Shown: positions 33,942-42,855, numbered from the stretch's first letter. The stretch: DNA of 53,643 nucleotides from an uncultured Acidimicrobiales bacterium (GCA_938038815.1 CALHTF010000157.1:1-53643); one strand, 5' to 3'. Numbers and translations are program-made. Notes: generated by a model from the sequence alone, not told the origin.

Positions 33942-33975
33942 GTCCTCGGAGCAGCAGCCGTGCTACCCCGAGGAC
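33942..33975 (-). promoter_or_regulatory. Intercistronic hairpin before the polymerase-transferase gene
   Basis: GTCCTCGG (33942-33949) pairs perfectly with CCGAGGAC (33968-33975). It lies just downstream of the sequence encoding the Wzz-like product's neighbour gap, in the 94 bases separating gene 33988-34860 from the start at 33893. On the minus strand it precedes a TATCTCT -10-like box and the CCCCCCAAA leader motif, so it may terminate the upstream message while a new promoter drives the fusion gene. Confidence 0.5.
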
Positions 33976-33987
33976 CTAGTCAAAGAG

Positions 33988-34860
33988 TTAGCGGCGAGCC
34001 GCAGCGAGGCGAAGCGCCACAAAGACAAACGCCGTCGACAGCGCCAGACCACCGAGCAAGCCAAAGATAGCTCGCTTCGCCGGCAGCGGGGCCACCGGAT
34101 CGGTCAGCTTGAACGGCTTGGTCAGCAGCGTTGGCTGCGCCTGGTCGTTGCGGAACAAATCACGCTGAGCAATCTGCAGGCGCAAGGTGTTTATCGCCGC
34201 ATCGTTCTGGCCCTTTTCTTGGTACATAGCGGTGAGCTCAGGATCGTTGCCGCCAGTGTTAATGGCTAGGCGATCGGTAATCTGCGCCTCCAGGCTGGCC
34301 TGGGAGGTCTCCAGGTCGGCCATCAACTCGAGGTAGGACTCAAGCAACGGGTCGGGCGCCGAGGCTATGGCCTCGAAGTCCGCCAGATACGTGTCGGTAA
34401 CCGCCTGCACGATGCGCAACGCCTGATCTTGGTCTTGGCTCACGTACTGGAATTGGATGATCTGGGTACCGAGTACCTGACCAGCATCCCAGTTGGCGAG
34501 GAACTCATCGATCGGGATCCCTTCAGCCAGAGCGATCGGACCAACCAAGGTTGGACTCTTTACCGCTACCGACTGGGTTTCCACCCAGGTCTCACCCTGG
34601 TAGGTCACCTGCGAACGAGCCGCAAAAACGTCGGGCTGCGCATCGGCGATCAGGTATGCCGCTTGGGCACACAACAAGGTGATCACCAGAGCCGTCAGAC
34701 CAATCGCGGTGAGCAGCTTGCCCGACGGCCGGGCTCGAAAGACCGGCTCGAAGGCAACGTTGCCCGTGCGATTGTTGAAGTCAAACGTCTCCAACGCTGA
34801 CCCGCCGACCGGGATCTCCTCAAAGGGAGAACCTGATGGTCTACTAAGCGTGGAAGTCAT
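33988..34860 (-). CDS. Wzz-like chain-length determinant protein
   Basis: 290 residues with two membrane helices (LLTAIGLTALVITLLCAQAAYLI, about residues 49-71, and AIFGLLGGLALSTAFVFVALRLA near the C-terminus) that bracket an extracytoplasmic coiled region with ALRIVQAVTDTYLADFEAIA and LETSQASLEAQITDRLA. The proline-containing segment PFKLTDPVAPLPAKR just before the second helix is the Wzz signature. There is no cytoplasmic tyrosine kinase domain. It sets the length of the polymer made by the Wzy-like protein encoded next. The start overlaps the aminotransferase stop by 17 bases. Confidence 0.88.
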   Translation of the reverse strand: MTSTLSRPSGSPFEEIPVGGSALETFDFNNRTGNVAFEPVFRARPSGKLLTAIGLTALVITLLCAQAAYLIADAQPDVFAARSQVTYQGETWVETQSVAVKSPTLVGPIALAEGIPIDEFLANWDAGQVLGTQIIQFQYVSQDQDQALRIVQAVTDTYLADFEAIASAPDPLLESYLELMADLETSQASLEAQITDRLAINTGGNDPELTAMYQEKGQNDAAINTLRLQIAQRDLFRNDQAQPTLLTKPFKLTDPVAPLPAKRAIFGLLGGLALSTAFVFVALRLAAARR

Positions 34861-35959
34861 GTAATGCCTCGATGGTGTAGTCGATCATCTCGTCGGACAG
34901 CGCCGGGTACATCGGCAACGACATGATCCGTGGAGCGGCCGTTTCGGCAACGACTGGCGCAACCTTGGGGGTCCACTCCTTGAATGGCTTGTTCATGTGG
35001 CAAGGCACGGGGTAGTGAATTGCCACACCGATGCCGCGGTCGGCCATGTGGGCCATAACGGCTTCGCGTTCGTCGACCTGCACCACGCAGAGGTGATGCA
35101 CCGACTTGGAGCGCTCGTGTACCGACACCAGAGGAATGCCGTTGAGGCCAGCCTCGTAGCGGTCGCGAGCGCGCTGGCGGCCCGCGTTCCACTCGTCGAT
35201 GTACTTGAGCTTCACGCTCAACACACCGGCCTGAACACCGTCGAGACGGCTGTTCATGCCCATGTTGTCGTGGTGGTAACGAGAGACCAGCGAACGGCCG
35301 TGGAAGGCAATCGAACGGATCTGCTCGGCCAAGGCGCCATCGTTGGTGGTGATTGCGCCACCGTCGCCGAAGGCGCCGAGGTTCTTGCCGGGGTAGAAAC
35401 TAAACCCAGCAGCGACGCCCCACGAGCCGGCACGCTTGCCGTCCCATTCGGCGCCATGAGCCTGAGCGGTGTCTTCGATCACGGCAATGCTGAGCTTGTC
35501 GCAAACCGCCATGATCGAGTCCATTGCGGCACACTGGCCGTAGAGGTGCACGACCATTACGGCGGCGGTCTTTGGCGTAGCTGCAGCCTCGATGCCCTCC
35601 GCGGTGATCAACATGGTGTCGGGGTCGACGTCGACAAAAACCGGCACCGCGCCAGCAGCAACAACTGCCTCGGCGGTAGCGATAAAGGTATTCGCCGGGA
35701 TGATGACCTCGTCGCCCGGGCCGATTTCTAGGCCGCGGATGATGAGCTCGAGGGCGTCGGTTCCGTTTGCACAGCCAATGGCATGCTCGGTCCCGATGTA
35801 GGCAGCGAAGTCCGACTCGAACTGTTCGCACCATTTGCCACCGATGAAGGCGTTCGCCTTGGTTACTTGCGCCCAGACCTCGTTAACTTCATCAGCGATG
35901 GGCTCATGAAGCGACGCAAGGTCGAGGAAGGGGACGTTCATTTTGGCGGGGGAAGCCAT
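34844..35959 (-). CDS. DegT/DnrJ/EryC1/StrS sugar aminotransferase (WbpE-like)
   Basis: 371 residues; a PLP enzyme that adds an amino group to a keto-sugar nucleotide. Motifs are FIGGKWCEQFESDFAAYIGTEHAIGCANGTDAL, DEVIIPANTFIATAEAVVAAG, EDTAQAHGAEWDGKRAGSWG and SFYPGKNLGAFGDGGAI, the last with the PLP lysine; HYPVPCHMNKPF closes the active site. With the neighbouring oxidoreductase and the hexapeptide acetyltransferase it matches the WbpE-WbpB-WbpD trio that makes 2,3-diacetamido-uronic acid sugars; this assignment is from context. I use the ATG at 35959 (AAAGGA upstream); ATG 35941 is an alternative. Confidence 0.93.
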   Translation of the reverse strand: MASPAKMNVPFLDLASLHEPIADEVNEVWAQVTKANAFIGGKWCEQFESDFAAYIGTEHAIGCANGTDALELIIRGLEIGPGDEVIIPANTFIATAEAVVAAGAVPVFVDVDPDTMLITAEGIEAAATPKTAAVMVVHLYGQCAAMDSIMAVCDKLSIAVIEDTAQAHGAEWDGKRAGSWGVAAGFSFYPGKNLGAFGDGGAITTNDGALAEQIRSIAFHGRSLVSRYHHDNMGMNSRLDGVQAGVLSVKLKYIDEWNAGRQRARDRYEAGLNGIPLVSVHERSKSVHHLCVVQVDEREAVMAHMADRGIGVAIHYPVPCHMNKPFKEWTPKVAPVVAETAAPRIMSLPMYPALSDEMIDYTIEALHDFHA

Positions 35960-35967
35960 GGTGTAAT

Positions 35968-37608
35968 TCAGTTCCTTTCGGAGGTGGCAAGGCCAGTTGT
36001 GGATGAAGTTTGAGTTACTTGTTTTGCTACTTCGGAAACATCGATGTCCCCGCGTTCGCTGTCGACCCGAGTGAGGGTGACGCGAACGCCATCGAAGCCG
36101 CTCAGTTCAATCTCGTGCTCGTTCCACTCGGTAACCAGCAGCTCGGCTTCGCCGCTGAGGGCGTCGGCGAGCATGGCTCGGGCGTCATAGGACGGGAAGC
36201 CAAACAGTCGCAAGACTGCGGTTCCGCCTTCGTCGCCGTCGTTTTCGAGATCGAACAGGGCGATTGCTCCTGTGTCGGATCCGAGCGCAACTTCGTTGCG
36301 TTGGCTCCAGCGCAGGGAGAATCCTGAGTCCATCAAGCGACGACAGAATAGATCGATCATCGGAGTCAGTTCTGCACCACGCGAGCGCAGCAGAAGTTCT
36401 TCGGGCGGGTTTGCGCCGAAGGAAAGTCCAGCCCCGAGGGAATCGGCCTCATCCGATTGGCTGGCAGCGATCAGCGAAGCCTCATGCGGGACCTGGACAG
36501 CCGCCTTGTCAGCCATGACCTTGTCGAGCTTGCGCTGACCATCTTCGAGGTCACCAAGCTCAACCTCGTCGAGGCTGATGGCGATACCGCCGTTGGCGAT
36601 CGACTTGTCCGCAGCGACGAGAACGCGAACAACGTCGAGTCCAGCGCGGCCGTCAGCGATCGGGCGGGTCTGGGAGTTGATGCAGTCGACAAAGTGACCG
36701 AGCTCGACCGACAGCGGTTCGTCGGCCTTGATGAACGGGGCCAACACATCGCCGTGGCGGTACGACATCGGGCGGTCGTGCATGTTGGGCATGTCGGGCG
36801 ACTCAACAGCCTTGTCGTAGACGCGAATCGGCTCGTCGGCGACATCATCGTAAACAACCATACGGCGCTTACCCACGACCGTGGTGCGGCGGACCTTGGC
36901 CGGGTCGAGCCAGCTCACGTGAAGGGTAGCGGTCACGTTCGGGTTCTTGTAGCGAAGCTGAACGAACGCAACGTCTTCGCGCTCTTCGGCGCCGGCGTGG
37001 CTCGATCCCCAGGCACTCACGGTCTCGGGGGCCGAACGGAGCAGGTAGTTGATGATCGAGATGTCGTGGGGCGCAAGGTCCCAGATGACGTTGACGTCAG
37101 GCTGGTACAGCCCAAGGTTGAGGCGGGCACCGTAGATGTAGAGGACCTCGCCAAAGCCCGACTCTTCAACGACTTCGCGGAGCTTCCAAACCGCGGGGTT
37201 GAACACGAAGGTGTGACCGACCATCAGGGCCAGGCCCTTGCTTTCGGCGATGCGGGTGAGTTCGGCGGCGTGCTCGACGCTGGTGGCAAGCGGCTTTTCG
37301 ATCATGGCGTGGATGCCATGCTCAAGCGCCATCTTGCCCAACGGGTAGTGGCCGGTCGGCGGCGTGGCGATAACCACGGCGTCGATGTGATCGAGTGCTT
37401 CAGCAAAGTCGTTGAACGAAGCGGTTACCGCAAAGGCATCGCTCAGCTCGTCGATCCGGCGCTGGTCGCGGTCGATGAGGACAACATCGACGTCGGGTCG
37501 GCCGCTAAGGACGCGGGTGTGTTTTGACCCCCAATAACCGCAGCCGACCACGCCTACGCGCAGTCGACCATTCGGGGGTGTGGCGGGGGTACCCGGGAAC
37601 TGGGACAC
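35968..37608 (-). CDS. Gfo/Idh/MocA oxidoreductase (WbpB-like) with extra C-terminal domain
   Basis: 546 residues; the family is usually about 320-400. Residues about 15-135 form the NAD(P) domain (VGVVGCGYWGSKHTRVL, VVIATPPTGHYPLGKMAL, EKPLATS). The substrate domain has GHTFVFNPAVWKL and DLAPHDISIINYLL. After about residue 375 comes a 170-residue extension with FCRRLMDSGFSLRWSQRNEV and GSDTGAIALFDLEND. The C-terminus of the next protein upstream carries the same motif (LDHGFQLRW...E...L.S..GALA). It is probably a sugar-nucleotide 3-dehydrogenase feeding the aminotransferase 8 bases downstream. It starts with GTG at 37608 behind GAAGAGGAAA; the leader has CCCCCCAAA. Confidence 0.9.
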   Translation of the reverse strand: MSQFPGTPATPPNGRLRVGVVGCGYWGSKHTRVLSGRPDVDVVLIDRDQRRIDELSDAFAVTASFNDFAEALDHIDAVVIATPPTGHYPLGKMALEHGIHAMIEKPLATSVEHAAELTRIAESKGLALMVGHTFVFNPAVWKLREVVEESGFGEVLYIYGARLNLGLYQPDVNVIWDLAPHDISIINYLLRSAPETVSAWGSSHAGAEEREDVAFVQLRYKNPNVTATLHVSWLDPAKVRRTTVVGKRRMVVYDDVADEPIRVYDKAVESPDMPNMHDRPMSYRHGDVLAPFIKADEPLSVELGHFVDCINSQTRPIADGRAGLDVVRVLVAADKSIANGGIAISLDEVELGDLEDGQRKLDKVMADKAAVQVPHEASLIAASQSDEADSLGAGLSFGANPPEELLLRSRGAELTPMIDLFCRRLMDSGFSLRWSQRNEVALGSDTGAIALFDLENDGDEGGTAVLRLFGFPSYDARAMLADALSGEAELLVTEWNEHEIELSGFDGVRVTLTRVDSERGDIDVSEVAKQVTQTSSTTGLATSERN

Positions 37609-37677
37609 GATTGAATTTCCTCTTCGTTGGGGGTTTGGGGGGATTACTTGCTTGGGGGTGGATAGATAAGGAAGTTT

Positions 37678-38859
37678 TTATGCCGACTCGGCAGGATTGA
37701 CGTTGACCCTCGCGAGGGCACCGTCAAAGCTTGAAAGTACGAGTTCGCCAGCCACGGCCCAGCGAAGCTGGAATCCGTGGTCGAGGAGCTCAAACAACAC
37801 CGCTTCGGTCGTTTCCTGCAGCTGGCCGCCGACAACAACGATGTCGGCACGACCGGGAACTGGTTTCCCGTCGGCGCTTGCAGGGGTGGCTTCGTTGGAC
37901 GAAACCGAGATCTGAATGGACTCACCGGTCGAGCGGACAAACCCGGTACCGCCCGATCCGTCGACGCCGCTCCGGTAGCCCATGTCGCCAAGTCGGGTGG
38001 CGAGCGACCGCATGAGGTCGGCGACTGCACGGCCGGTTACGTCGATGCGCAAGCGGTCGGGGGTGCCGGTAGCCGCAGGCTCAACAGCGGGGGCCGAGGG
38101 GGCAAACAGCGACGGCGCCGGTGCGCTTTCGGCAACAGGTTGGGTGATTGCGGGGGCCGAGGCAAAGTCGGTCCGGGGTGCGGTGAGCAAGGCGCTTACC
38201 TGATCGGCAACCGCATCGCTCGAGCCGGCTCCGTTGTTGTGCGCACGAGAGGTGACAGGAGGAAGCGGTGGCGGCGGAATCGAGGCGGCCGGGGCAGCCG
38301 CTGAGCCAACGGGTGCCGGATCGACGAACAACGGAGCGTTACGGACCGGCGCGGGCGGGGTGGCCGGCGCCTCAAAGTTCGGAACGTCGAACGCTGGGGG
38401 CTGCGAGATCGAGGAATGAAATGTCGCGTCGGGGGTACCAGCTGCCACGGCTGGATCGAAGGTGTCTTCGAGGTCATCGACCGGGTTCAACGGAGCGGGT
38501 ATCGGAGCCGACATGGGCACCGAGGAGGTGGCGGGTGCCGAGTCGAGCAAGCGAGCAAGGTCCTCGTCGGAGATCTCGCCGTTCATGCCATCGGGCATCG
38601 GAGCGAAGTCGGCGAAGTCGACCGCCGACTGGGCCACCGGCGCTACAGGCAGTGCGGGAGCAGCGATGGTTTGGGCCGGAGCCGAAGGGGCCTGGGCAAC
38701 CGGAGCAACCGCAGCAGTGCTTGCTTGCCAGTCGGCAGCGTCAGCAGTGGAGAGCGTGCGACGCTTCGGGACCGACTGGCGCCAAAGTCGCCACGCCACC
38801 AACAGCGCAGCAACCAACAACAGATTGAGGATCAAAAGAATAATCTGACCAGAACTCAT
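37678..38859 (-). CDS. Membrane-anchored protein with A/P-rich linker and a motif shared with the oxidoreductase
   Basis: 393 residues. The N-terminal helix (IILLILNLLLVAALLVAW, residues about 5-22) is followed by a roughly 230-residue Ala/Pro-rich, acidic and probably disordered linker, then a folded C-terminal part of about 125 residues (RLRIDVTGRAVADLMRSLATRLGDMGY to the end). In that part, LFELLDHGFQLRWAVAGELV, continuing into LSSFDGALARVNV, aligns by eye with the C-terminal extension of the next gene's oxidoreductase, with 13 of 31 positions identical. I do not recognise a family. It may tether the sugar-modifying enzymes to the membrane. It starts at the ATG at 38859; a TATATT -10 box and CCCCCCAAG lie upstream. 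Confidence 0.8.
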   Translation of the reverse strand: MSSGQIILLILNLLLVAALLVAWRLWRQSVPKRRTLSTADAADWQASTAAVAPVAQAPSAPAQTIAAPALPVAPVAQSAVDFADFAPMPDGMNGEISDEDLARLLDSAPATSSVPMSAPIPAPLNPVDDLEDTFDPAVAAGTPDATFHSSISQPPAFDVPNFEAPATPPAPVRNAPLFVDPAPVGSAAAPAASIPPPPLPPVTSRAHNNGAGSSDAVADQVSALLTAPRTDFASAPAITQPVAESAPAPSLFAPSAPAVEPAATGTPDRLRIDVTGRAVADLMRSLATRLGDMGYRSGVDGSGGTGFVRSTGESIQISVSSNEATPASADGKPVPGRADIVVVGGQLQETTEAVLFELLDHGFQLRWAVAGELVLSSFDGALARVNVNPAESA

Positions 38860-39433
38860 TATTGGCCGCCTTGGGGGGTGTTCGAATATACGCGGGTCGA
38901 CATTTGGCCGACCTGTTCGCGATGGGGGGAAACCGCTAGCAACTTGTGCTCCTTAAAACCACTTAACGTGACGTTGATGAACACTCTATGTGATGGAATG
39001 ACATCACATCAAATACTTCAACATCATTTCGCCCAAATGGGCCATAGGGCCTACTCGGGCGAATTCGGCTCCACCGGTCACAACGTGGCCGGTGTTACCT
39101 GGCGGGCAGCACAAACCTGGCGAGCTACCCTCGAAACGCTCTTTACTTCTTCTTCTGCACCGGCAACTCGTACCCCCAGGCCCTCGACCTAGCTACGAGA
39201 AAAACAGCTTGGGAGGTGGGCTTGTACGAATGGACAAAGGGGGGATTCGCAACACGGCTATGTGGGCGCAAACCTAGACGATGGAGAACCGCTGTTCAAG
39301 TAGTCTCGGAACCGCTTCGAACAAGTCTGGCAAGCAGCCAACACACCAGGTACTCTCACCGGTAGCGCGAGCCGCCGGTTTCACTCCGTTACGGCTCGTC
39401 CCAATCCCCAACGCCGAAAGTACAAACGCAACC
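38860..39433. promoter_or_regulatory. 574-base divergent control region of the polysaccharide locus
   Basis: No gene is supported here. On the minus side it holds TATATT (38885-38890) followed by CCCCCCAAG at the expected transcription start of the 38859 gene. It also has the inverted repeat ATGTGATG-GAATGA-CATCACAT (38988-39009). The 400 bases before 39434 contain no clear hairpin or open frame. Confidence 0.5.
38988..39009. promoter_or_regulatory. 8-bp inverted repeat, operator candidate
   Basis: ATGTGATG and CATCACAT are perfectly inverted around 6 bases, in the divergent region between the membrane-anchored protein gene and the acetyltransferase gene. The TGTGA/TCACA half sites are 10 bases apart and not 6, so this is not a standard CRP site. 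Confidence 0.45.
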
Positions 39434-40042
39434 ATGACTCCTCCCCCCGGGGCATCTGCCAACCTTGATGACAATGTTGTCGTCGGCTACCCGTGTGAAC
39501 GAAAAGAGGTCCCTGACCTGGCATTAGGCGAGAACGCTCGCTTGCGCAGCGGCACGATCCTCTACCACGGATCGACCATTGGCGATAACTTCCAAACCGG
39601 CCACAACGTTGTTGTTCGAGAAGAATGCACGATCGGCAACAACGTTTCGATCTGGGGAAACACGGTCATCGACTACGGCTGTGTGATTGGCGACAATGTC
39701 AAAATTCACACCGGAATCTATGTCGCCCAGTTCACGGTTATCGAAGACAACGCCTTCTTGGCCCCCGGCGTGAGCATCGCCAATGACCTCTATCCCGGCG
39801 ACGACGACTCCGCTGAGGTAATGGGCGGACCAGTCATCGAGACGGGCGCCCAGATCGGGGTCGGCGTCACGCTGCTCCCCTATGTTCGTATCGGTGCCGG
39901 GTCGATTATTGGATCGGGTTCGGTCGTCAGCCGCGACATCCCGCCCGGCGTGGTTGCCTTTGGTAACCCGGCCCGGGTGAACCGCAACGTGGCCGATCTG
40001 CCACCAGTCGCCGAACGCAACACCGATCACCCGCTGCGGTAA
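39434..40042 (+). CDS. Hexapeptide-repeat sugar N-acetyltransferase (WbpD-like)
   Basis: A 202-residue left-handed beta-helix acetyltransferase. The hexapeptide repeats run from about residue 25 to 165 (ENARLRSGTILYHGSTIGD, TGHNVVVREECTIGNNVSI, GCVIGDNVKIHTGIYV, FTVIEDNAFLAPGVSIAND, then IGVGVTLLPYVRIGAGSIIG), and the C-terminus GVVAFGNPARV is typical. The catalytic histidine is probably in TGHNVVVRE. With the aminotransferase and oxidoreductase on the other side of the divergent promoter it would complete an N-acetylated amino-uronic acid. The start is the ATG at 39434 with a GAAAG upstream; the frame is open for 51 codons before it, but that part does not look like the family. Confidence 0.88.
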   Translation: MTPPPGASANLDDNVVVGYPCERKEVPDLALGENARLRSGTILYHGSTIGDNFQTGHNVVVREECTIGNNVSIWGNTVIDYGCVIGDNVKIHTGIYVAQFTVIEDNAFLAPGVSIANDLYPGDDDSAEVMGGPVIETGAQIGVGVTLLPYVRIGAGSIIGSGSVVSRDIPPGVVAFGNPARVNRNVADLPPVAERNTDHPLR

Positions 40043-40070
40043 TCGGCAAGCGAAACAATCGAATAGCGTG

Positions 40071-40109
40071 AAGAAGCTGCGGCCGAATCGGTCGCAGCTT
40101 CTTTAGTTT
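40071..40109. terminator. Bidirectional terminator
   Basis: AAGAAGCTGCG (40071-40081) pairs perfectly with CGCAGCTTCTT (40093-40103), with CCGA/TCGG inside the loop and TAGTTTT after it. It separates two convergent genes, and the stop codon of the 40103 gene overlaps the right arm. Confidence 0.75.
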
Positions 40110-42850
40110 TGGTAGGCCTCGAGCATGACCTCACCGAACTCGGTGAGGCTTCCAGACAGGTCGCTGATAAGGACCGGCGTCCCCTCGCAGGGCGACCAAC
40201 TGTTCCACCCCGGCACCACGACAGAAGCGTTGCTGCTCACGAGGTCGCGCAGGCCGCCAACGGCTGCATCGACGTCGGACTCGTCACACGAGCGAGCCAT
40301 AATCGTGGCCAGCAGAGGCAGTTCGGCGAGCTCCTCGTCGATTTCGCCCGACCAACAGCCCTCGGCCGGACAATCGGCGGAGAAGCGGCCGCGGATCCCG
40401 AGGACCAGTTGCTCGAGTGGATCATTCGGCAACCGGAGGTTCGCGACGTTGCCGTCACCGTCGGGTTCGGGCATCGAGACAACGATGGGCAGCGTGCTGC
40501 CGGTTGAACGAATGGCATCGACGAGCTGCTGGGTACCGGTGTAGGACCCCTCACCGATATCGCACCCGTTGAGGTAACAATCGGCATCGCTGACCACCGG
40601 GGTCACGAACAGATCGAAGAACACCCCGGACCGGGTATCGACCCGAGCCGCCACCGATTGCCAAAACTCGGTCGAGTGATCGGCGTTGGGCAACAATCCG
40701 GGACCGGTCGCTGGCTCGTCGCCGGCCGCTGACCAACCAAGGGTCAACAGCACCGCGATTTCCTCGCTGCGCAGCACGTCGATGTAATCGAGAATCCCTT
40801 GTTGATAGGAGGGGCCGCTAAACGCCGGGTCAACCCCTTCAAGGCCGAGCCAGCAATGTTCGTTCAGCGGCACTCGAACAGCGTTGACGCCCCGGGACGC
40901 AAAGGCGGTCGCCGCGTCTGGGCCGGACTCCCCATCGAAGATGCCCCAGCCCTGCACGCACGCGTACTCCGAGCCGAACACGGTAACGGCATGGAGACGA
41001 ACTGGCTGGTTGTCGACGATGAGCTGGTTGCCCTCGACCACGACAGTGCCGATCATCGGCGGTGCGGCGACCTGGTCGGAATCGTCGCCTAGAACCGAAC
41101 GCAACACCATCACCGCGAGGAGCACACCGAAAAACAACGGCAGAAGAAGCCACCTACGCCGTGGCGAGCGGCGCTCGGGGTCGGTTGTGACGACGGCCGG
41201 GTGGTCGGCCTGGACCGACACGGAATCCTCGGCCACCGTCGGGTTGTCGACCGACTCGACAACTGGTACTTCTTCCGCGACGTGCGTAGTGGCGTCGGCA
41301 TCAACGGCCGCTTCGGCCTCGGGTTCGACAAGCGCGGCTGGACCGTCGAACATCCCCAACTCGAGCGACTTGTACGGAACCCCTGGCCCTTTGCCAGCGG
41401 GAATGGTGGCGGTTCCGCGTGCCTGAACCCAGTCGCCACTCCCCCACGGCTCGAGCACCCTTGTCGACGTTCCCGCAGCTTCGGTTGCATCGATGCCCGG
41501 TGCGCGACCGACCAGCGAATCGGGTCCTTGCTCAAGCGAAGAACTTGGGCTGGGCTCGACCGCGTTATTGGCGACGAAGCCGGCTGCCGCACCCATGGCA
41601 ACCACACCCGAAGCCGGAGTGTCGGGCGATGGTTCGGCGAGGTCGATGAGGTCGTCGTTTGCCGTTTCACGAAGGTCGATCAGCTCATCGTCGGCGTTAA
41701 CCTCCGCCACGGCGTTATCGGTGCCGATAGGGTTCGCGCCGTTGTCGCCGTTGGTGACCGGCACTGCGGCGGCGTCTTCGGCCAGGTCCTTGGCACGGGG
41801 CTTCGTGAAGCGACGGCCGTACTTGATGAACGGTTTCTCGATCGTGCGGTGCAGCACAACACCGATGAGCGCCGACGCGATGTAACCGAGCACCATGGTG
41901 ATCAGGTCGTCCATCCGGCCCGGCTCGCTCGGGATGAACCGCTCAAACAGGGCAAGCACTGCGGGGTGAATCAGATAGACGGCGTAGGACAACGTGCCCA
42001 GCCAGACCAGAAGCCGGGTCGAGAACATTCGGCTGATCGGGTGGTCGGGTTGGAGAACCATGGCTCCCACAAACAAGGCGGTCGGGTACGCCAAGAACTC
42101 GAACGCCCAGGGACTATCGACCACGCCGACCACGGCGCACATCGCACCGAGAATCCAGTACGTCGAGGGGCGACGCAGGAAACTCAACTTCTCGAATGAC
42201 CATTCGTGGTGCAGCGCAAAGGCCAGTGCCGTTCCCACAAGAATGTGGCCATAAGGCTCGATGAGCGAGACCCACGAGCCGTGCCCGGGCCGGATGAACC
42301 CGGCCAGCAACAGCAACGATCCAGCACCGAGAGCTAGTGGGAGGCGAGCCTTTGACTTGGCCAACAAGGCAAAGGCCACAAACGGCCACACCAGGTAGAA
42401 CTTCTCTTCGATTCCGAGCGACCACGAGTGGTTGAACGGCGCCTCTACCTCATTGAGCAGTAGCGGCACTTCCGAGAGATAGAAGATGTACCACAGCAGC
42501 GAATCGTTGAACCCGGCCGCTTTGTCGGCATCGCTGACAAAGTTGGTGAGCACCGCATAACCGACCAACACCACATAGTAGAGGGGCAGGATTCGAAAGA
42601 CCCGACGCATGAAGAAGTCGCGGATCGAAAGGGAACCATCGCGGTCCTCCTCGCGAAGGGCGAGCATCGTAATGAGGAATCCCGAGAGGACAAAGAACAC
42701 GGTGACGCCGCGTTCGCCCTGCAGGAAGGCCAGCGGGGAATCCCGGGTGTGCCAGGCAACGACCAACGCCGCGCTGAGAGCACGGAGTCCGTCGAGCGCC
42801 GTGAAGTACTTCGTTGTTTGGTAGCGACCAAAGGCCGTTTCGGACGACAC
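40103..42850 (-). CDS. Acyltransferase-3 membrane protein fused to a degenerate GH5-like domain
   Basis: 915 residues. Residues about 14-345 are an acyltransferase 3 (OatA/NolX-like) domain of about ten helices: YFTALDGLRALSAALVVAWH with the catalytic His, FFVLSGFLIT, RRVFRILPLYYVV and NHSWSLGIEEKFYLVWP. A roughly 220-residue acidic, disordered linker leads to another membrane helix (WLLLPLFFGVLLAVMVL, about 567-583). Residues about 599-915 look like a glycoside hydrolase family 5 barrel: GWGIFDGESGPDAATAF, GVNAVRVPLNEHCWLGLEG, then VFFDLFVTPVV where active members have D-L-x-N-E-P. The acid/base Asn-Glu is Val-Thr, so this domain should bind glycan without cleaving it. The GTG at 42850 has AGGTGA upstream and follows the GT4 stop by 5 bases. 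Confidence 0.88.
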   Translation of the reverse strand: MSSETAFGRYQTTKYFTALDGLRALSAALVVAWHTRDSPLAFLQGERGVTVFFVLSGFLITMLALREEDRDGSLSIRDFFMRRVFRILPLYYVVLVGYAVLTNFVSDADKAAGFNDSLLWYIFYLSEVPLLLNEVEAPFNHSWSLGIEEKFYLVWPFVAFALLAKSKARLPLALGAGSLLLLAGFIRPGHGSWVSLIEPYGHILVGTALAFALHHEWSFEKLSFLRRPSTYWILGAMCAVVGVVDSPWAFEFLAYPTALFVGAMVLQPDHPISRMFSTRLLVWLGTLSYAVYLIHPAVLALFERFIPSEPGRMDDLITMVLGYIASALIGVVLHRTIEKPFIKYGRRFTKPRAKDLAEDAAAVPVTNGDNGANPIGTDNAVAEVNADDELIDLRETANDDLIDLAEPSPDTPASGVVAMGAAAGFVANNAVEPSPSSSLEQGPDSLVGRAPGIDATEAAGTSTRVLEPWGSGDWVQARGTATIPAGKGPGVPYKSLELGMFDGPAALVEPEAEAAVDADATTHVAEEVPVVESVDNPTVAEDSVSVQADHPAVVTTDPERRSPRRRWLLLPLFFGVLLAVMVLRSVLGDDSDQVAAPPMIGTVVVEGNQLIVDNQPVRLHAVTVFGSEYACVQGWGIFDGESGPDAATAFASRGVNAVRVPLNEHCWLGLEGVDPAFSGPSYQQGILDYIDVLRSEEIAVLLTLGWSAAGDEPATGPGLLPNADHSTEFWQSVAARVDTRSGVFFDLFVTPVVSDADCYLNGCDIGEGSYTGTQQLVDAIRSTGSTLPIVVSMPEPDGDGNVANLRLPNDPLEQLVLGIRGRFSADCPAEGCWSGEIDEELAELPLLATIMARSCDESDVDAAVGGLRDLVSSNASVVVPGWNSWSPCEGTPVLISDLSGSLTEFGEVMLEAYQN

Positions 42851-42855
42851 GGCTA

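Noticed and set aside
38988..39009. A CRP-type binding site
   Set aside because: The half sites TGTGA and TCACA are 10 bases apart; the consensus needs 6. It is kept only as an unspecified operator candidate.
40103..41032. An active GH5 cellulase
   Set aside because: The Asn-Glu of the acid/base motif is replaced by Val-Thr, so I describe it as degenerate.
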